From: Bacteroidota bacterium
GTDB taxonomy: Bacteria; Bacteroidota; Bacteroidia; AKYH767-A; OLB10
Direction of reading: 5' to 3'
NCBI GenBank assembly: GCA_016699635.1
Contig: CP064983.1
Location: 2,356,001 to 2,420,000, forward strand
Length of the DNA stretch: 64,000 nucleotides
How positions within the stretch are numbered: position 1 is the first letter of the stretch; each line of letters begins with the position of its first letter. The position numbers were made by a program, and so were the translations under genes. Positions 49,828 to 60,299 of the stretch are shown here, piece after piece. The notes below the pieces were generated by a model that saw only the letters and a list, made by a program, of their open reading frames with translations, did not search any database and was not told the origin of the DNA.

Positions 49828-50418
49828 TTAAGTTTGACTTAATAAGTATCGTATAGATTCATACGAAAATTGCATTGCTGCATTTACTTCTTCTTTAGTC
49901 ATCCATTTAACTTCCGTAATGTTTTCCTCTGTTTGTGGTAAAAGATTTGTTGCAGACGAAGTAATCATTTCAAACCAATAAGTTCTTTTTAAAATATATT
50001 CTCCATTTTGTTGATAGATATGAAAGGTGTCTCGTAGCGGTTTAATAATTTCCAGATTACAGACCCCAGTCTCCTCACATACCTCTCGCATGGCTGAAGT
50101 TTCCGGTGATTCTCCATCTTCCATTTTTCCTTTTGGCAAATCCCATTTGCCCAATCTGTGGATTAGAAGCAGCTTTTTTTCGTGATTATAAACAACACCA
50201 CCGGCTGCATCAATGTTTCTAAACATTTTTGCAAATTCTCTTACACCTGATTCGGCATTGTGGCACAAACAAACAATTTCAATGCTTTTTGAATCAGAAA
50301 AAATCTTCTTAAGTTCATCTTTATGAATGCTATTTTCAAACTTTATCACGTCTTCAGAAAGACCATCAGCATTGTTTGTAAAATGAAATGTTTTATTGCC
50401 TGCAAATATTTTAATCAC
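49828..50418 (-). CDS. Nudix hydrolase
   Basis: 196 residues. The Nudix box is complete in GKMEDGESPETSAMREVCEETGV (G-x5-E-x7-REVxEETG), with the preceding GGVVYNHEKKLLLIHRLGKWDLPKG. The N-terminal 60 residues (FHFTNNADGL...SIEIVCLCHNAESGVREFAKMF) are outside the Nudix fold and typical of a Bacteroidota subgroup. It cleaves a nucleoside diphosphate linked to another group; the substrate is unknown. Divergent from pyrE with a 44-bp gap. Confidence 0.92.
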   Translation of the reverse strand: MIKIFAGNKTFHFTNNADGLSEDVIKFENSIHKDELKKIFSDSKSIEIVCLCHNAESGVREFAKMFRNIDAAGGVVYNHEKKLLLIHRLGKWDLPKGKMEDGESPETSAMREVCEETGVCNLEIIKPLRDTFHIYQQNGEYILKRTYWFEMITSSATNLLPQTEENITEVKWMTKEEVNAAMQFSYESIRYLLSQT

Positions 50419-50462
50419 CTCTGATTTTTTATTTTAAAAAATAACTATTAGGTTTGTGCTGA

Positions 50463-51098
50463 ATGAAAGACGACACAGCTTCAAATATAGCGGATTTTTT
50501 ATTGCAGATAAAAGCAATAAAACTTCAGCCTGATGAACCATTTACATGGGCATCGGGGTGGAAGTCGCCAATATATTGTGATAACAGAGTTGCTTTGTCT
50601 AATCCAAGAATAAGAACGTACATCCGTCAGGAGTTAGTTAAGGCTATTGAACGTAATTATGGGCGCCCTGATGCTATTGCAGCAGTGGCCACAGGTGCAA
50701 TAGCACAAGGAGCTTTGGTTTCAGAAAGTATGGGATTGCCATTCATTTATGTCAGACCTGAACCTAAACAGCATGGCGCTAAGAATCAAATTGAAGGTGA
50801 TATTTCGCAAATACATTCTGTAGTTGTTGTTGAAGATTTAATTTCTACAGGTAAAAGTAGTCTGAATGCCGTAGCAGCTTTAAGAAACAGCGGCATCATT
50901 GTTAAGGGAATGGTGTCCATTTTTAATTATGGTTTTGATGTTGCCAAAGAGAGTTTTAAAAATGCTCAATGCCCATTGTATTCATTAAGCAATTATGATG
51001 CGATGATTATAAAGGCATTGCAGTCGAAGTATATTAACGAAAGTCAGTTAGAATCATTAAAGGATTGGCGTGAGCATCCTGATAGCTGGAATAAATAA
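50463..51098 (+). CDS. pyrE: Orotate phosphoribosyltransferase
   Basis: 211-residue enzyme converting orotate and PRPP to orotidine monophosphate in pyrimidine synthesis. FTWASGWKSPIYCDNR is the orotate-binding region, AVATGAIAQGALVSESMGLPFIYVRPEPKQHG the flexible loop region, and VVVVEDLISTGKSSLNAVAALR the PRPP-binding motif. Length is standard. The next gene starts 7 bp downstream in the same direction, so the two are probably co-transcribed. No other pyr gene is near. Confidence 0.95.
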   Translation: MKDDTASNIADFLLQIKAIKLQPDEPFTWASGWKSPIYCDNRVALSNPRIRTYIRQELVKAIERNYGRPDAIAAVATGAIAQGALVSESMGLPFIYVRPEPKQHGAKNQIEGDISQIHSVVVVEDLISTGKSSLNAVAALRNSGIIVKGMVSIFNYGFDVAKESFKNAQCPLYSLSNYDAMIIKALQSKYINESQLESLKDWREHPDSWNK

Positions 51099-51105
51099 TC
51101 AATGA

Positions 51106-51507
51106 ATGACAAGAATTGAAAGTGATGAGTGGGTAATAGACAAACCTGCAAATGAAGTTTTTGAATTTTTAAGTAATTGTAACAACCTTCAGCAATTAAT
51201 GCCTGAACAGGTAACAAACTGGCAAAGTACAACTGATGATTGTAGTTTTACAATTGCAGGAATGGCAAGTCTTGGCATGGAAATCAAAGAAAGAAATCCC
51301 GGTCAGAATATTAGAGTTGAACGTAAAGGAAAAGCACCATTCGATTTTGTGATGAATTATGAGATGCAAACTGTTGATGCCGGCAAAACAAAACTAAAAA
51401 TTGCTTTTGATGCAGATTTGAATCCTATGTTAAAGTTGATGGCAGAAAAGCCACTTCGTAATTTCCTGAATACACTTGCAGGGAATTATAAAAACTTAAA
51501 TCAGTAA
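51106..51507 (+). CDS. SRPBCC (START-like) protein
   Basis: 133 residues of the SRPBCC ligand-binding fold: IESDEWVIDKPANEVFEFLSNCNNLQQLMPE at the N-terminus, CSFTIAGMASLGMEIKERNPGQNIRVE in the middle, and a long C-terminal helix (NPMLKLMAEKPLRNFLNTLAGNYKNL). It has no signal peptide. Lying 7 bp after pyrE, it is probably in the same transcript, though no functional link is known. The ligand is unknown. Confidence 0.85.
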   Translation: MTRIESDEWVIDKPANEVFEFLSNCNNLQQLMPEQVTNWQSTTDDCSFTIAGMASLGMEIKERNPGQNIRVERKGKAPFDFVMNYEMQTVDAGKTKLKIAFDADLNPMLKLMAEKPLRNFLNTLAGNYKNLNQ

Positions 51508-51518
51508 TATTCCTTCAA

Positions 51519-51941
51519 TTAATTCGTGATACGCAGTATTGTGCCATCATAAAATGTAGCATACTGCACCAATGCATGTGTAGCAGGTCCTTGCGAAATG
51601 CTTCCATCATAAATCATAAACTTTGAACCACAGCAACTGTCACGTAATGTAAAATTATCGTTCATTACAGTCACACCTTCGCAACTGCTCTCTGCATCGT
51701 AGGTGCAGGCACGCTCGTATGCCACAAATTCGTTAATACTGCGTCTGTAAATAATAATTCCCTTGTATCCTGCCGGATAATAAATATAGTTACCAACTGC
51801 ATTCAGTTGGACTAATTGTGGGTCGTTGGCATAAAAAACTACATTGACATAAGCATAAGGCACAATGCCATTGTCTTTTTTACGGCAGCCGGATATTAAA
51901 AAAATTAGAGTTGAAATCAGAATTATATTCTTTAAACGCAT
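51519..51941 (-). CDS. Rieske-like lipoprotein without cluster ligands
   Basis: 140 residues, with a lipoprotein signal ending at C19 (LIFLISGC). The C-terminal half has the layout of a Rieske domain: VAYERACTYD (C79-x-Y81) in place of C-x-H, and LRDSCCGSKFMIYDG (D101, C104) in place of CPCHGSRF, then QGPATHALVQY. The usual two Cys and two His ligands are therefore not all present, so a normal [2Fe-2S] Rieske cluster is unlikely. Cys79, Cys87, Cys103 and Cys104 remain and could form disulfides. Probably outer-membrane associated; function unknown. It converges on the SRPBCC gene. Confidence 0.75.
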   Translation of the reverse strand: MRLKNIILISTLIFLISGCRKKDNGIVPYAYVNVVFYANDPQLVQLNAVGNYIYYPAGYKGIIIYRRSINEFVAYERACTYDAESSCEGVTVMNDNFTLRDSCCGSKFMIYDGSISQGPATHALVQYATFYDGTILRITN

Positions 51942-52013
51942 TACCTTTGAAGTTAATCTTCCAAAATTACAACATAATTGTTCTACAATCGTTAAAACTG
52001 AAGTTTAGTTAAT

Positions 52014-52265
52014 ATGAAAAAGTTTCTGAATAGATTTCTGATGTTGTTGATGCTTGTTATAAGTACATCTGTTGTGTTTGCACAAAGCAAAGCAACCAAG
52101 GCGCAACGAAAGGCTGAAAAGAAAAAGGAAATGGAAAAGAAGAAAGTTGCCAGGGCAGAGGAGAAGGCGCGTAAACGCCACATGAGTATTCAGACTAAGG
52201 AAGTGCGCAAACGTATGAAGAAGAACAAAAAGAAATCAGCGCGCGAAACTTTCAGACGCGAGTAA
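52014..52265 (+). CDS. Small secreted Lys/Arg-rich protein
   Basis: 83 residues. A clear signal peptide (FLMLLMLVISTSVVFAQ, cleavage near residue 24) precedes a mature part of about 60 residues that is mostly Lys, Arg, Glu and Ala (KAQRKAEKKKEMEKKKVARAEEKARKRH, KEVRKRMKKNKKKSARETFRRE). It should form a charged helix outside the cytoplasm. No family is recognised. The very basic composition suggests binding to a polyanion such as LPS or DNA, but this is only inferred. It converges on smc, 14 bp away. Confidence 0.65.
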   Translation: MKKFLNRFLMLLMLVISTSVVFAQSKATKAQRKAEKKKEMEKKKVARAEEKARKRHMSIQTKEVRKRMKKNKKKSARETFRRE

Positions 52266-52279
52266 TTTTTTTTATCAGT

Positions 52280-55200
52280 TTACTCTACTAAAGTCTCATC
52301 ATACTCTCGTAAATCAACAGGAACAACTGCAGTAACTCCGGGCTCATTCATGGTTATTCCATAAATAATATCCGTTGCAGCCATTGTCTTTTTATTGTGT
52401 GTGATGATAATAAACTGCGAATCTTTAGAAAACTTCTTGATGATATTATTGAATTTATCAATGTTATTATCGTCAAGAGGCGCATCAACCTCATCGAAGA
52501 TACAAAAAGGTGCAGGCTTTACTAAATACAATCCAAAGAGCAAAGCTGTTGCCGTAAGTGTTCTTTCTCCTCCTGAAAGTTGCTGAATTGAAAGTGGCTT
52601 TTTGCCTTTAGGTTGTGCAATAATTTCAATATCTGATTCTAAAGGATTGTTAGTGTCTGCCAAAATCATATCGCAATTGTCATCAGCAGTAAACAATGAC
52701 CTGAAAACATTGATAAAGTTATTACGAACCTGATTAAACACTTCACTGAATTTCTCTTTAGCAGAATTGTCAATCTCTACAATGGTTTGCAGTAAAGCGT
52801 CTTTTGCCTTTTTAAATCATCCTGCTCTTTTATGATGAAATCATAACGTTCCTTAATTTCTTTAAACGAATCAAGAGCCATTGGATTAATCGGTCCGAAG
52901 TTCTTCAACTGACCACCTAATTTTTCATTCCTTGCCTTTAAATCTTCTTCATTCCATTCCGGATTAGCCTCCTGCGACACAATATCTTCAACTTCAAGTG
53001 AAAATTCTACACTCAATCTTTCTTTCAATGAAGTCATTTTCAGATTCACATCGCTAACTTCATTGTGTAAAGCATGCATCAACTCATCTGCCATCTCGCG
53101 CTTGCGTCTGGTTTCTGCAATTTGTTTGTCAAACTGATCAATCTTGCCCTTTGCTTCAAAATAATTTTTCTCACTTTCTCCTAAGCGACTTTCAAGCAAT
53201 ACTTTTTCTTCTACCTGCGTTTTTAAGTCAGTTTCAGAAGAGTTACCTGCCTGTGCTGTATCATTTATCTGCTCATGAAGTTGTTCTATTTCAGTTTTGA
53301 TTTTTTCTACTGATGACTTTAAAGAAACTACCTGATTGTTTTTGTAGCCAATTTCGCGAATGATGTTTTGTACTTTGTTCTGTTGCTGAAGAAAAGTGAT
53401 GTTTTTTTGATTGAATGCATTGGAGGCTTCCTGCGATATTTTTTGTAATTGCCCTGACTGGTTTTGCTTTTCTCTTTGCTGATCGGTAAGTTTTTGCAGA
53501 TTTATTTTCATCTCATCAAGCGACATACTGCTAAACCCGGGAGCATTATTTTTTGCTCTTGTGTTAACTGGAGTTCTTCTTGCAATTTCTGGAGATTCTT
53601 TTCATTACTCTCACAATTAGAAGTAATGAAATCTTTTTACTTAACAAGGTATTTATGTTTAATACTGCCTTGCTAAGTTCACTATCTGTAAGGGAAATTA
53701 TTTTACGGTTTTCTGCGGCTTGTGTTTTACCGGCTGATAACAACTCTTCAGTTTGCTGCAATTCAATCTTGAATACTTCTGTTTGTTGTTGATGCTGTTG
53801 TATTTCTGCTGATAGCTTTTCAAGGTGTTTCAGTCGTCCTGTTCGTTTGCCATCATAACTGCCTACAGAACCACCACTGATAGAATAACGTTGTCTGTAA
53901 AATTTACCGTCAGGTGAAAGAATTATTTTTCCTTCAATTTCATTTTGATTTGCTTGTGTAGCTACATCGCTGTTTTGTGCAATATATACGTTGGCTAAAA
54001 GGTAATTCATCAGAGAATGATAGCGTCCATCATTTTCAATTACAGATGATGCAGCAATACAACCGTCAATTTGATGAGTTGATGCCTGATGATAATTTGT
54101 AAAAGAATCTAAAATGAAAAAATGTGCACGACCTTTACCTTCTGAACTTAGTTTGTTGAGTCCGTTCCATGCTTGCTCGTTCGACTGAACAATAAAATGA
54201 CTCAGGAAAGGTTCTAAATAATTTTCTATTGCAACTTTAAATTGCTCATCGCAATTGATAATATCACTTAGTAATGGAATATCTTTAAACGAATCGCTGT
54301 TTTTCTTTAAGAACTTAATTGACTCAGGAAAGCCTTCCATTTTTTCGGCAAGATTTCTTGTCAGTTGATATTCGTTATTTTTTACTTCATAGTTTCTTCG
54401 TTCATCAGCTAGTTTTTCGCGCAGTTCTTTAACGGCATTTTCATGTTGTGTTATTTCAGAATCAAGTTGAAGTGTGGATTGCTTTTTATCATGCGATTCT
54501 TTTTCTGCCTGATCTTTTTTTACAGCAAGCATTGATAATTCTCCTTCAAGATTCTGAAGTGATATTCTGTCTTTATCTATCTGCTCACCTAATCGCTTCA
54601 TCTGATCGTTCAGGCTGTTGATGCGTGTTTGCCTTACAGCAATAAATGTTTCATGATCATTAACAGATTGCCTAACCTGCAATATATGGAGATTTAATTG
54701 TCGGAGTTCATCAACAGATTGGTCATAGTTTTTGCGTGATGATTCCAGTTCGCTTTTTAGAGATTGTATTTCATTTTCTAATTCCTTGGTTTTAGCTTCT
54801 TCGCTAATTTTTTCATTTTCAGCTTGAGCTATCTGCTTCTCAATTTCTAAAGCCTGTGTTTGTTCACTGGAACCTTGCTTTTCTAATTGCAGCTTCTTCT
54901 CATTAAGATAATTTAATTTTTCAATTCGCCCTTTATGCTCGTTCTCATATTTATTGATAAGAAAAAGTTTTTCGTTGAGCAATTTCTGTACATCACCCAA
55001 AGCTTGTTGACGCTCTTCACTGACAATTTTAATCTCACTAAGTTGTTGCTCTAAATTTTCTAACTGCTGGCCTAGGTTATTTTTTTCTTCAGATTGTTTT
55101 TGTTCTTTTTCTGTAAGCTCTTTTATGGTAGATGTAAACTCGCGCATTAAAAACCAGGCTAACGCTGTTGAAACAACTTTATATTCTTCCTTTAAGCGAT

Positions 55201-55845
55201 AATATTTTTCAGTCTTCTTTGCCTGATATTCCAATTGCTTCAGACTTTTTTCAATTTCAAAAAGCAAATCGTTAACACGGTTCAGATCTGCATCGGTTTC
55301 TTCTAATTTCTGAAGGGTTTGTTTTTTGCGAATTTTGTATTTTGAGATTCCAGAAGCTTCTTCCAGCAACATTTTAATGGTATTATGACGATCGTTGATA
55401 ATGTCGTCAACCATTTTTAATTCTATGATAGAGTAGGTGTCACTGCCGATGCCTGTATTCAGAAATAAATCGGTAATGTCTTTCAGTCTGCATGTTACGC
55501 CATTCAATAAATATTCGCTGTCACCGGAACGGTATAGTCTTCTGGTAACACATACGGTTGTAAATTCAACAGGCAATATTCCTTTATCATTAACAAAGGT
55601 AAGACTAACTTCTGCAAGGTTTGCAGGCTTACGTGTTTTTGTGCCGTTAAAAATGATGTTTTCCATCTTTTCTGAGCGCAGCATTCTCATTTTTGTTCGC
55701 CCAACACCCATCTCATGGCATCTACAACATTTGATTTACCTGATCCATTGGGTCCAACAACAGAAGTAACTCCTTTATCGAAGTGTATGATTACTCTGTC
55801 TCCAAAACTTTTAAAGCCTTTTATTTCCAGACTGGAAAGACGCAT
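52280..55845 (-). CDS. smc: Chromosome segregation protein SMC (frame broken several times)
   Basis: About 1,188-residue condensin ATPase that organises the chromosome with ScpAB. ATG 55845 gives MRLSSLEIKGFKSFGDRVII and the Walker A VVGPNGSGKSNVVDAMRWVLGEQ, then after a missing A near 55705, MRMLRSEKMENIIFNG. Two long coiled coils flank a hinge (VAIENYLEPFLSHFIV...GKIILSPDGKFYRQRYSISGGSVG). The C-terminal head has the signature LSGGERTLTATALLFGLY and Walker B FCIFDEVDAPLDD, ending in ITHNKKTMAATDIIYGITM. Further breaks lie near 53600, 53545 and 52760. As smc is normally intact, these are artefacts. Confidence 0.95.
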
Positions 55846-55985
55846 AAACTGTAAATGATTTTAATTGGTTCTCAAATAAGTTTGCGAAGTTAAAAAAAAG
55901 CAAACGTTGACCTATTAAAACTTATTAACGATTGTTGAGAAATCTTTTTGTGGGTAATTCAAAATATAAAAATATATTTGTCCTC

Positions 55986-56339
55986 ATGGAATTTAAGATT
56001 ATCATCTATATCATTATTGGCATAGCCTGGTATGTTATTAATAACTACAAGAAAATTGCCGAAGAGAATAGAAAAAGGGTTTTTGGCAAACCTGTTATTT
56101 ATCCACCCACTGAGCAACCACTACCCACTTCTCCTGCACCTGTTAAGGAACCAGTGGTAGTTAAGACAACTAAAGAAAGACCTGTAATAAAGAAACGAAG
56201 CCTTCCTAAAAGTTCTTTACCACATAGCGTCAGAAAGCCAATTACAATTCCGGAAATTTCTTCTATGCAAAGTGCTGCTTTAACCGCCAATTCAATTCAG
56301 GTTCCGGGAAATGAAGATTTGGAAAAAGTATTTCAATGA
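55986..56339 (+). CDS. Small single-pass membrane protein with proline-rich tail
   Basis: 117 residues from ATG 55986. One N-terminal membrane segment (IIIYIIIGIAWYVINNY) is followed by a basic stretch (KKIAEENRKRVFG) and a long low-complexity Pro/Lys/Val-rich part (YPPTEQPLPTSPAPVKEPVVV). The topology suggests N-terminus out or periplasmic and a cytosolic tail. No domain is recognised. It is divergent from smc. An upstream in-frame start at 55932 adds residues without pattern. Confidence 0.6.
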   Translation: MEFKIIIYIIIGIAWYVINNYKKIAEENRKRVFGKPVIYPPTEQPLPTSPAPVKEPVVVKTTKERPVIKKRSLPKSSLPHSVRKPITIPEISSMQSAALTANSIQVPGNEDLEKVFQ

Positions 56340-56467
56340 TGTTATTAAAAAACAGGGAACTATTAAAAAAGGCTATAGTTTTTGGCGATTTATTCAACAA
56401 ACCTTTATGGGCAAAGTATTGATAATAAAATTGCTGCGCCATAATCATGTCAATTTTTGAAATTCAA

Positions 56468-56499
56468 TTTGGAAGTTAAATTTTTTATTCATACTTTTA
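56468..56499 (+). promoter_or_regulatory. Promoter of the TonB receptor gene
   Basis: TTTG at 56468-56471 and TACTTTTA at 56492-56499 (one mismatch) are separated by 20 bp, 70 bp before the start codon. Confidence 0.5.
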
Positions 56500-56568
56500 C
56501 GCACTATTATTTTTAACAAAATCTTCACATTTATAATACAATAATCAGAAATTTAAATAGGTCAACCT

Positions 56569-59500
56569 ATGCTTAGAAACGTTTACTTAACATGCTTACT
56601 AACCTTGATTTTCGGTAGTGCTGCATGGGCGCAATCAGGATCCATTAAAGGACGTGTATTAGACAAAACCACCAACGAGCCATTACCTTTTGCAAGTGTC
56701 ATTGCTGTAATGAATGGGCAACAGATGGGCGGTGCGCAAACTGATTTTGACGGAAATTTTACCATTAAACCTTTGGGTGCCGGTACCTATTCTGTAAAAG
56801 CCACCTTTGTTGGTTATACTACTACAGAAGTAACCGGGGTACTGGTATCGGTAGATAAAATAACCTTCGCAGATGTTAAAATGGGTAAAGGTGCAGTTGA
56901 TATCACGGCTGTTGAAGTTACTGCTTATAAAGTTCCTTTGATTGATAAAGGTAATCCTGCGGTGCAAACAACCATTACTCAGGAAGAAATAAAGGCAATT
57001 CCAACACGCGATGTGCGTTCTGTGGCTGCAACAGCAGCAGGCGTATTTCAACGTGATGAAGGTGACGACCTGAACGTTAGAGGTTCTCGTGCTGATGCAA
57101 CGGATTATTATATTGATGGAGTTAAAGTTCGTGGAAGTTCACAGCTACCTCAATCTGCAATAGAGCAGGTTACTGTAATAACAGGTGGTGTACCTGCACA
57201 GTATGGTGATGCTACAGGTGGTATCATCAGCATCACAACACGTGGACCATCTAAAAAATTTACAGGAGGAATTGAATTAGCAACATCGGAGTTGACTGAT
57301 AAATTCGGATATAATCTGGCAAGTGGTAATATTTCCGGTCCTATCTATATGAAAAAAGATAAGGATGGAAATAAGACTCCCGTTGTAGGTTTTTTCCTTG
57401 GTGTTGAAGGAGAGTGGATTAAAGACCCTGATCCATCTGCAATTGGAAGCAAGCGTGTTAAAGGAAGTGTGTTGACTGATTTGGAGAATAATCCATTGAT
57501 GCCTAACATGGTTAATGGTACTATAAACGGAACCCGTGCACGTTCTGAATTTATACATAGTTCTGATATTGAAACCATGAAATACAAACCCAATACACGT
57601 TCAGGAGAATATAAAGTGAGTGGAAATATTGATTTTCAACCGGCAAATAATATAAATATTAAAGTTGGTGGTTCTTATGACTATCACGATTACCGTGAAT
57701 ATACTTATACATATTCATTATTTAACTATAAGAATTACAGCCGACATATAACCAATGACTACCGTGGTTATTTGCGCTTCACTCAGCGTTTTAACACAGA
57801 AGGTAAAGATGGTGCGAAATCAATCTTGAAAAATGTTTATTATAGCTTACAGTTTGATTACAGTAAAGCATTTGAATTAGTACAATCTGAGCAACATAAA
57901 GATCGTTTATTTGATTATGGTTATTGGGGACGCTTTAATACTTTGCGCAGACCCGTTTTTGCAGGTAATGAATTATTGGGTTATTTACCATATTTAACTG
58001 TATTTACACCATCCGGTAACAATCACAATACAGCAGCTTATACCAATCAATACCTTTCATTCTTTGATGAAAACTATGCAGCTCATGTTAATGAATATTA
58101 TGAAACCGGTAACACAAGTCAGTTCACCAACACAGCATATTACAGTAATCCTTTTGTGATCAGAGCAGGTGGTGGGTTGATTAATGGACAACGAGCCGGT
58201 ACTGTTTATAGTATGTGGTATAATACCGGTCGTACAATTGATGGTTATAACTATATTGACAGAGATCAGTACAGAGCATCAGCAATGTTTTCTGCAGACA
58301 TCAAGAATCATGCAATTTCATTAGGGTTTGAGTACGAACAACGTGTTGACCGTCAATTTAATATTGCACCTTCCGGATTATGGACTTTCATGAACAACTA
58401 TGCCAATTTCTATTTGAACGAAGCTAATCCAGAGGCGGGAAGTTATGTAATTAATGATACAATATATCACCCAAATACCTATACAAACACAACCGGTCAG
58501 GTTGGATTTTATGAGAATGTTCGTAAGACATTAGGTTTGTCAAATACCGACTATGTTGACGTGTTTAACTATGATCCTTCTAATTTCAGTTTATCAATGT
58601 TTTCACCGGATGAATTAGGTACGAGTGGATTAACATTATATTATGGTTATGACTACAAAGGAAATCGCCAAAAAACACTAAGCCCTTCTGCAACATTCGA
58701 TAATTTCTTTAAGAAAGATGCAAATGGTGTTTATCAACGTAATATTGCGGTACTTCCAGCCAATTTATCTTGCCGGTTATATTCAGGATAACTTCTCTAT
58801 CAATGATCTTATCTTCAATGTTGGTTTACGTGTAGATCGTTTTGATGCCAATCAGCGTGTTATGAAAGATCCTTACTTATTATATCAGGCTTATACAGCT
58901 GGTGAATTGAATTTTCAGCGTCCAGACAACATTGGTGATGATTATGTAGTCTATGTATCAGATTTCAATGTAGATAAAAACACTTTGACAGCAAACGATA
59001 TATTAGGATACAGAAGCGGAGACCAGTGGTATGATAAAAATGGTAATGCATTAACTGACCCACGTATTCTTGAAAGACAAAGTTCTTCTGCCCGTGTATT
59101 GCCTTTACTGGTAAATAAAGATGATGATATTAAGAGTGGCAACTATGAGGCAAGTAAGACTTTCAAAGATTATGAACCACAGTTGACATTTATGCCTCGT
59201 GTTGCGTTCCAGTTCGATATTAACGATCAGGCACAGTTTTTTGCCAACTACTCAATTTTAACACAACGTCCAGCCGGTCGTTTAAGAAATGATCCATGGG
59301 CTTATTATAATTTTGAACAAGGAAGTACGATAAGCAATCCTAATCTGAAACCTGAGAAAAGTGTTAATTATGAATTAGGTTTCCGTCAGATATTGAGTCG
59401 CAGTTCGGTAATCACAATTTCAGCTTTTCTATCGTGAATTAAAGCAAATGCTTCAATTGAGAAATATTTTCTTTTCTTATCCTGGTTCCGGTTACACTAC

Positions 59501-60261
59501 CTTTGATAATATTGATTTTGGTACTGTTAAAGGTTTAACCTTAGGTTATGATATGAGAAGAACAGGTAATGTGCGTCTTGGTGCAAGTTATACCCTTCAG
59601 TTTGCTGACGGAACAGGTTCGAATGATGTTTCAGGAGCAGATTTATTAAGTACAGAGTCAGGCAGGCTTGAGAGTAATTCTGCCACTTGATTTCGATCAG
59701 AGACATAACATCACAGTGTCTTTTGACTATCGTTATCAGGAAGGAAAGAACTATAACGGTCCTGTGTTGTTTGGTAAACAAATTTTTGCCAACACCGGTG
59801 CACGTTTAGAATTTAAAGCCGGTTCAGGTACTCCTTATTCACGTCAATATACACCGACTTTTGAAGGAAATAGTATTGGTGTTCAAACACAAGGTAACTC
59901 AAAAATCAAAGGTGATATCAACTCTGCACGTCTTCCATGGAACAGTCGTTTTGATTTAAAAGTTGATAAAGATTTTGCTTTGAATTTCGATAAAGATAAA
60001 AAGACTAAATATTATTTAAATGTATATGTTCAGGTACAAAACCTTTTAAATCAGAAGAATATTATCAGTGTTTATCGTTATACCGGTAACGCTGATGATG
60101 ATGGTTATTTGGGATCAAGTTTAGGTCAAGATTACCTCGAAAGCCTTGAAGCTTCCGGTGGTGATCCACTAGCATTCTGATTTGTATGCAGTAAAATCAA
60201 CAATCCAGATAATTATGCACGTCCAAGAACAGTACGTGTAGGATTATCATTTAACTTCTAA
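56569..60261 (+). CDS. TonB-dependent receptor with carboxypeptidase-regulatory domain (frame broken several times)
   Basis: About 1,230 residues. Signal peptide MLRNVYLTCLLTLIFGSAAWAQ, then a carboxypeptidase-regulatory domain (GSIKGRVLDKTTNEPLPFASV...GTYSVKATFVGYTTTEV), a plug (ATAAGVFQRDEGDDLNVRGSR, YYIDGVKVRGSSQLPQSAIEQVTVITGGVPAQYGDATGGIISITTRG) and a long barrel (PRVAFQFDINDQAQFFANYSILTQRP, NLKPEKSVNYELGFRQ, PRTVRVGLSFNF). Breaks lie near 58750, 59425, 59670 and 60180. The stop is TAA 60259-60261. The substrate is unknown. The next gene starts 38 bp later and encodes a large secreted protein, probably the same transcript. Confidence 0.9.
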
Positions 60262-60299
60262 TCTCAGACTTAATTAAAATATTTAAAACAAAGCACAAA

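Noticed and set aside
54000..55130. Coiled-coil region as a separate gene
   Set aside because: It is the internal arm of SMC, continuous with the head and hinge once the frame breaks are repaired.
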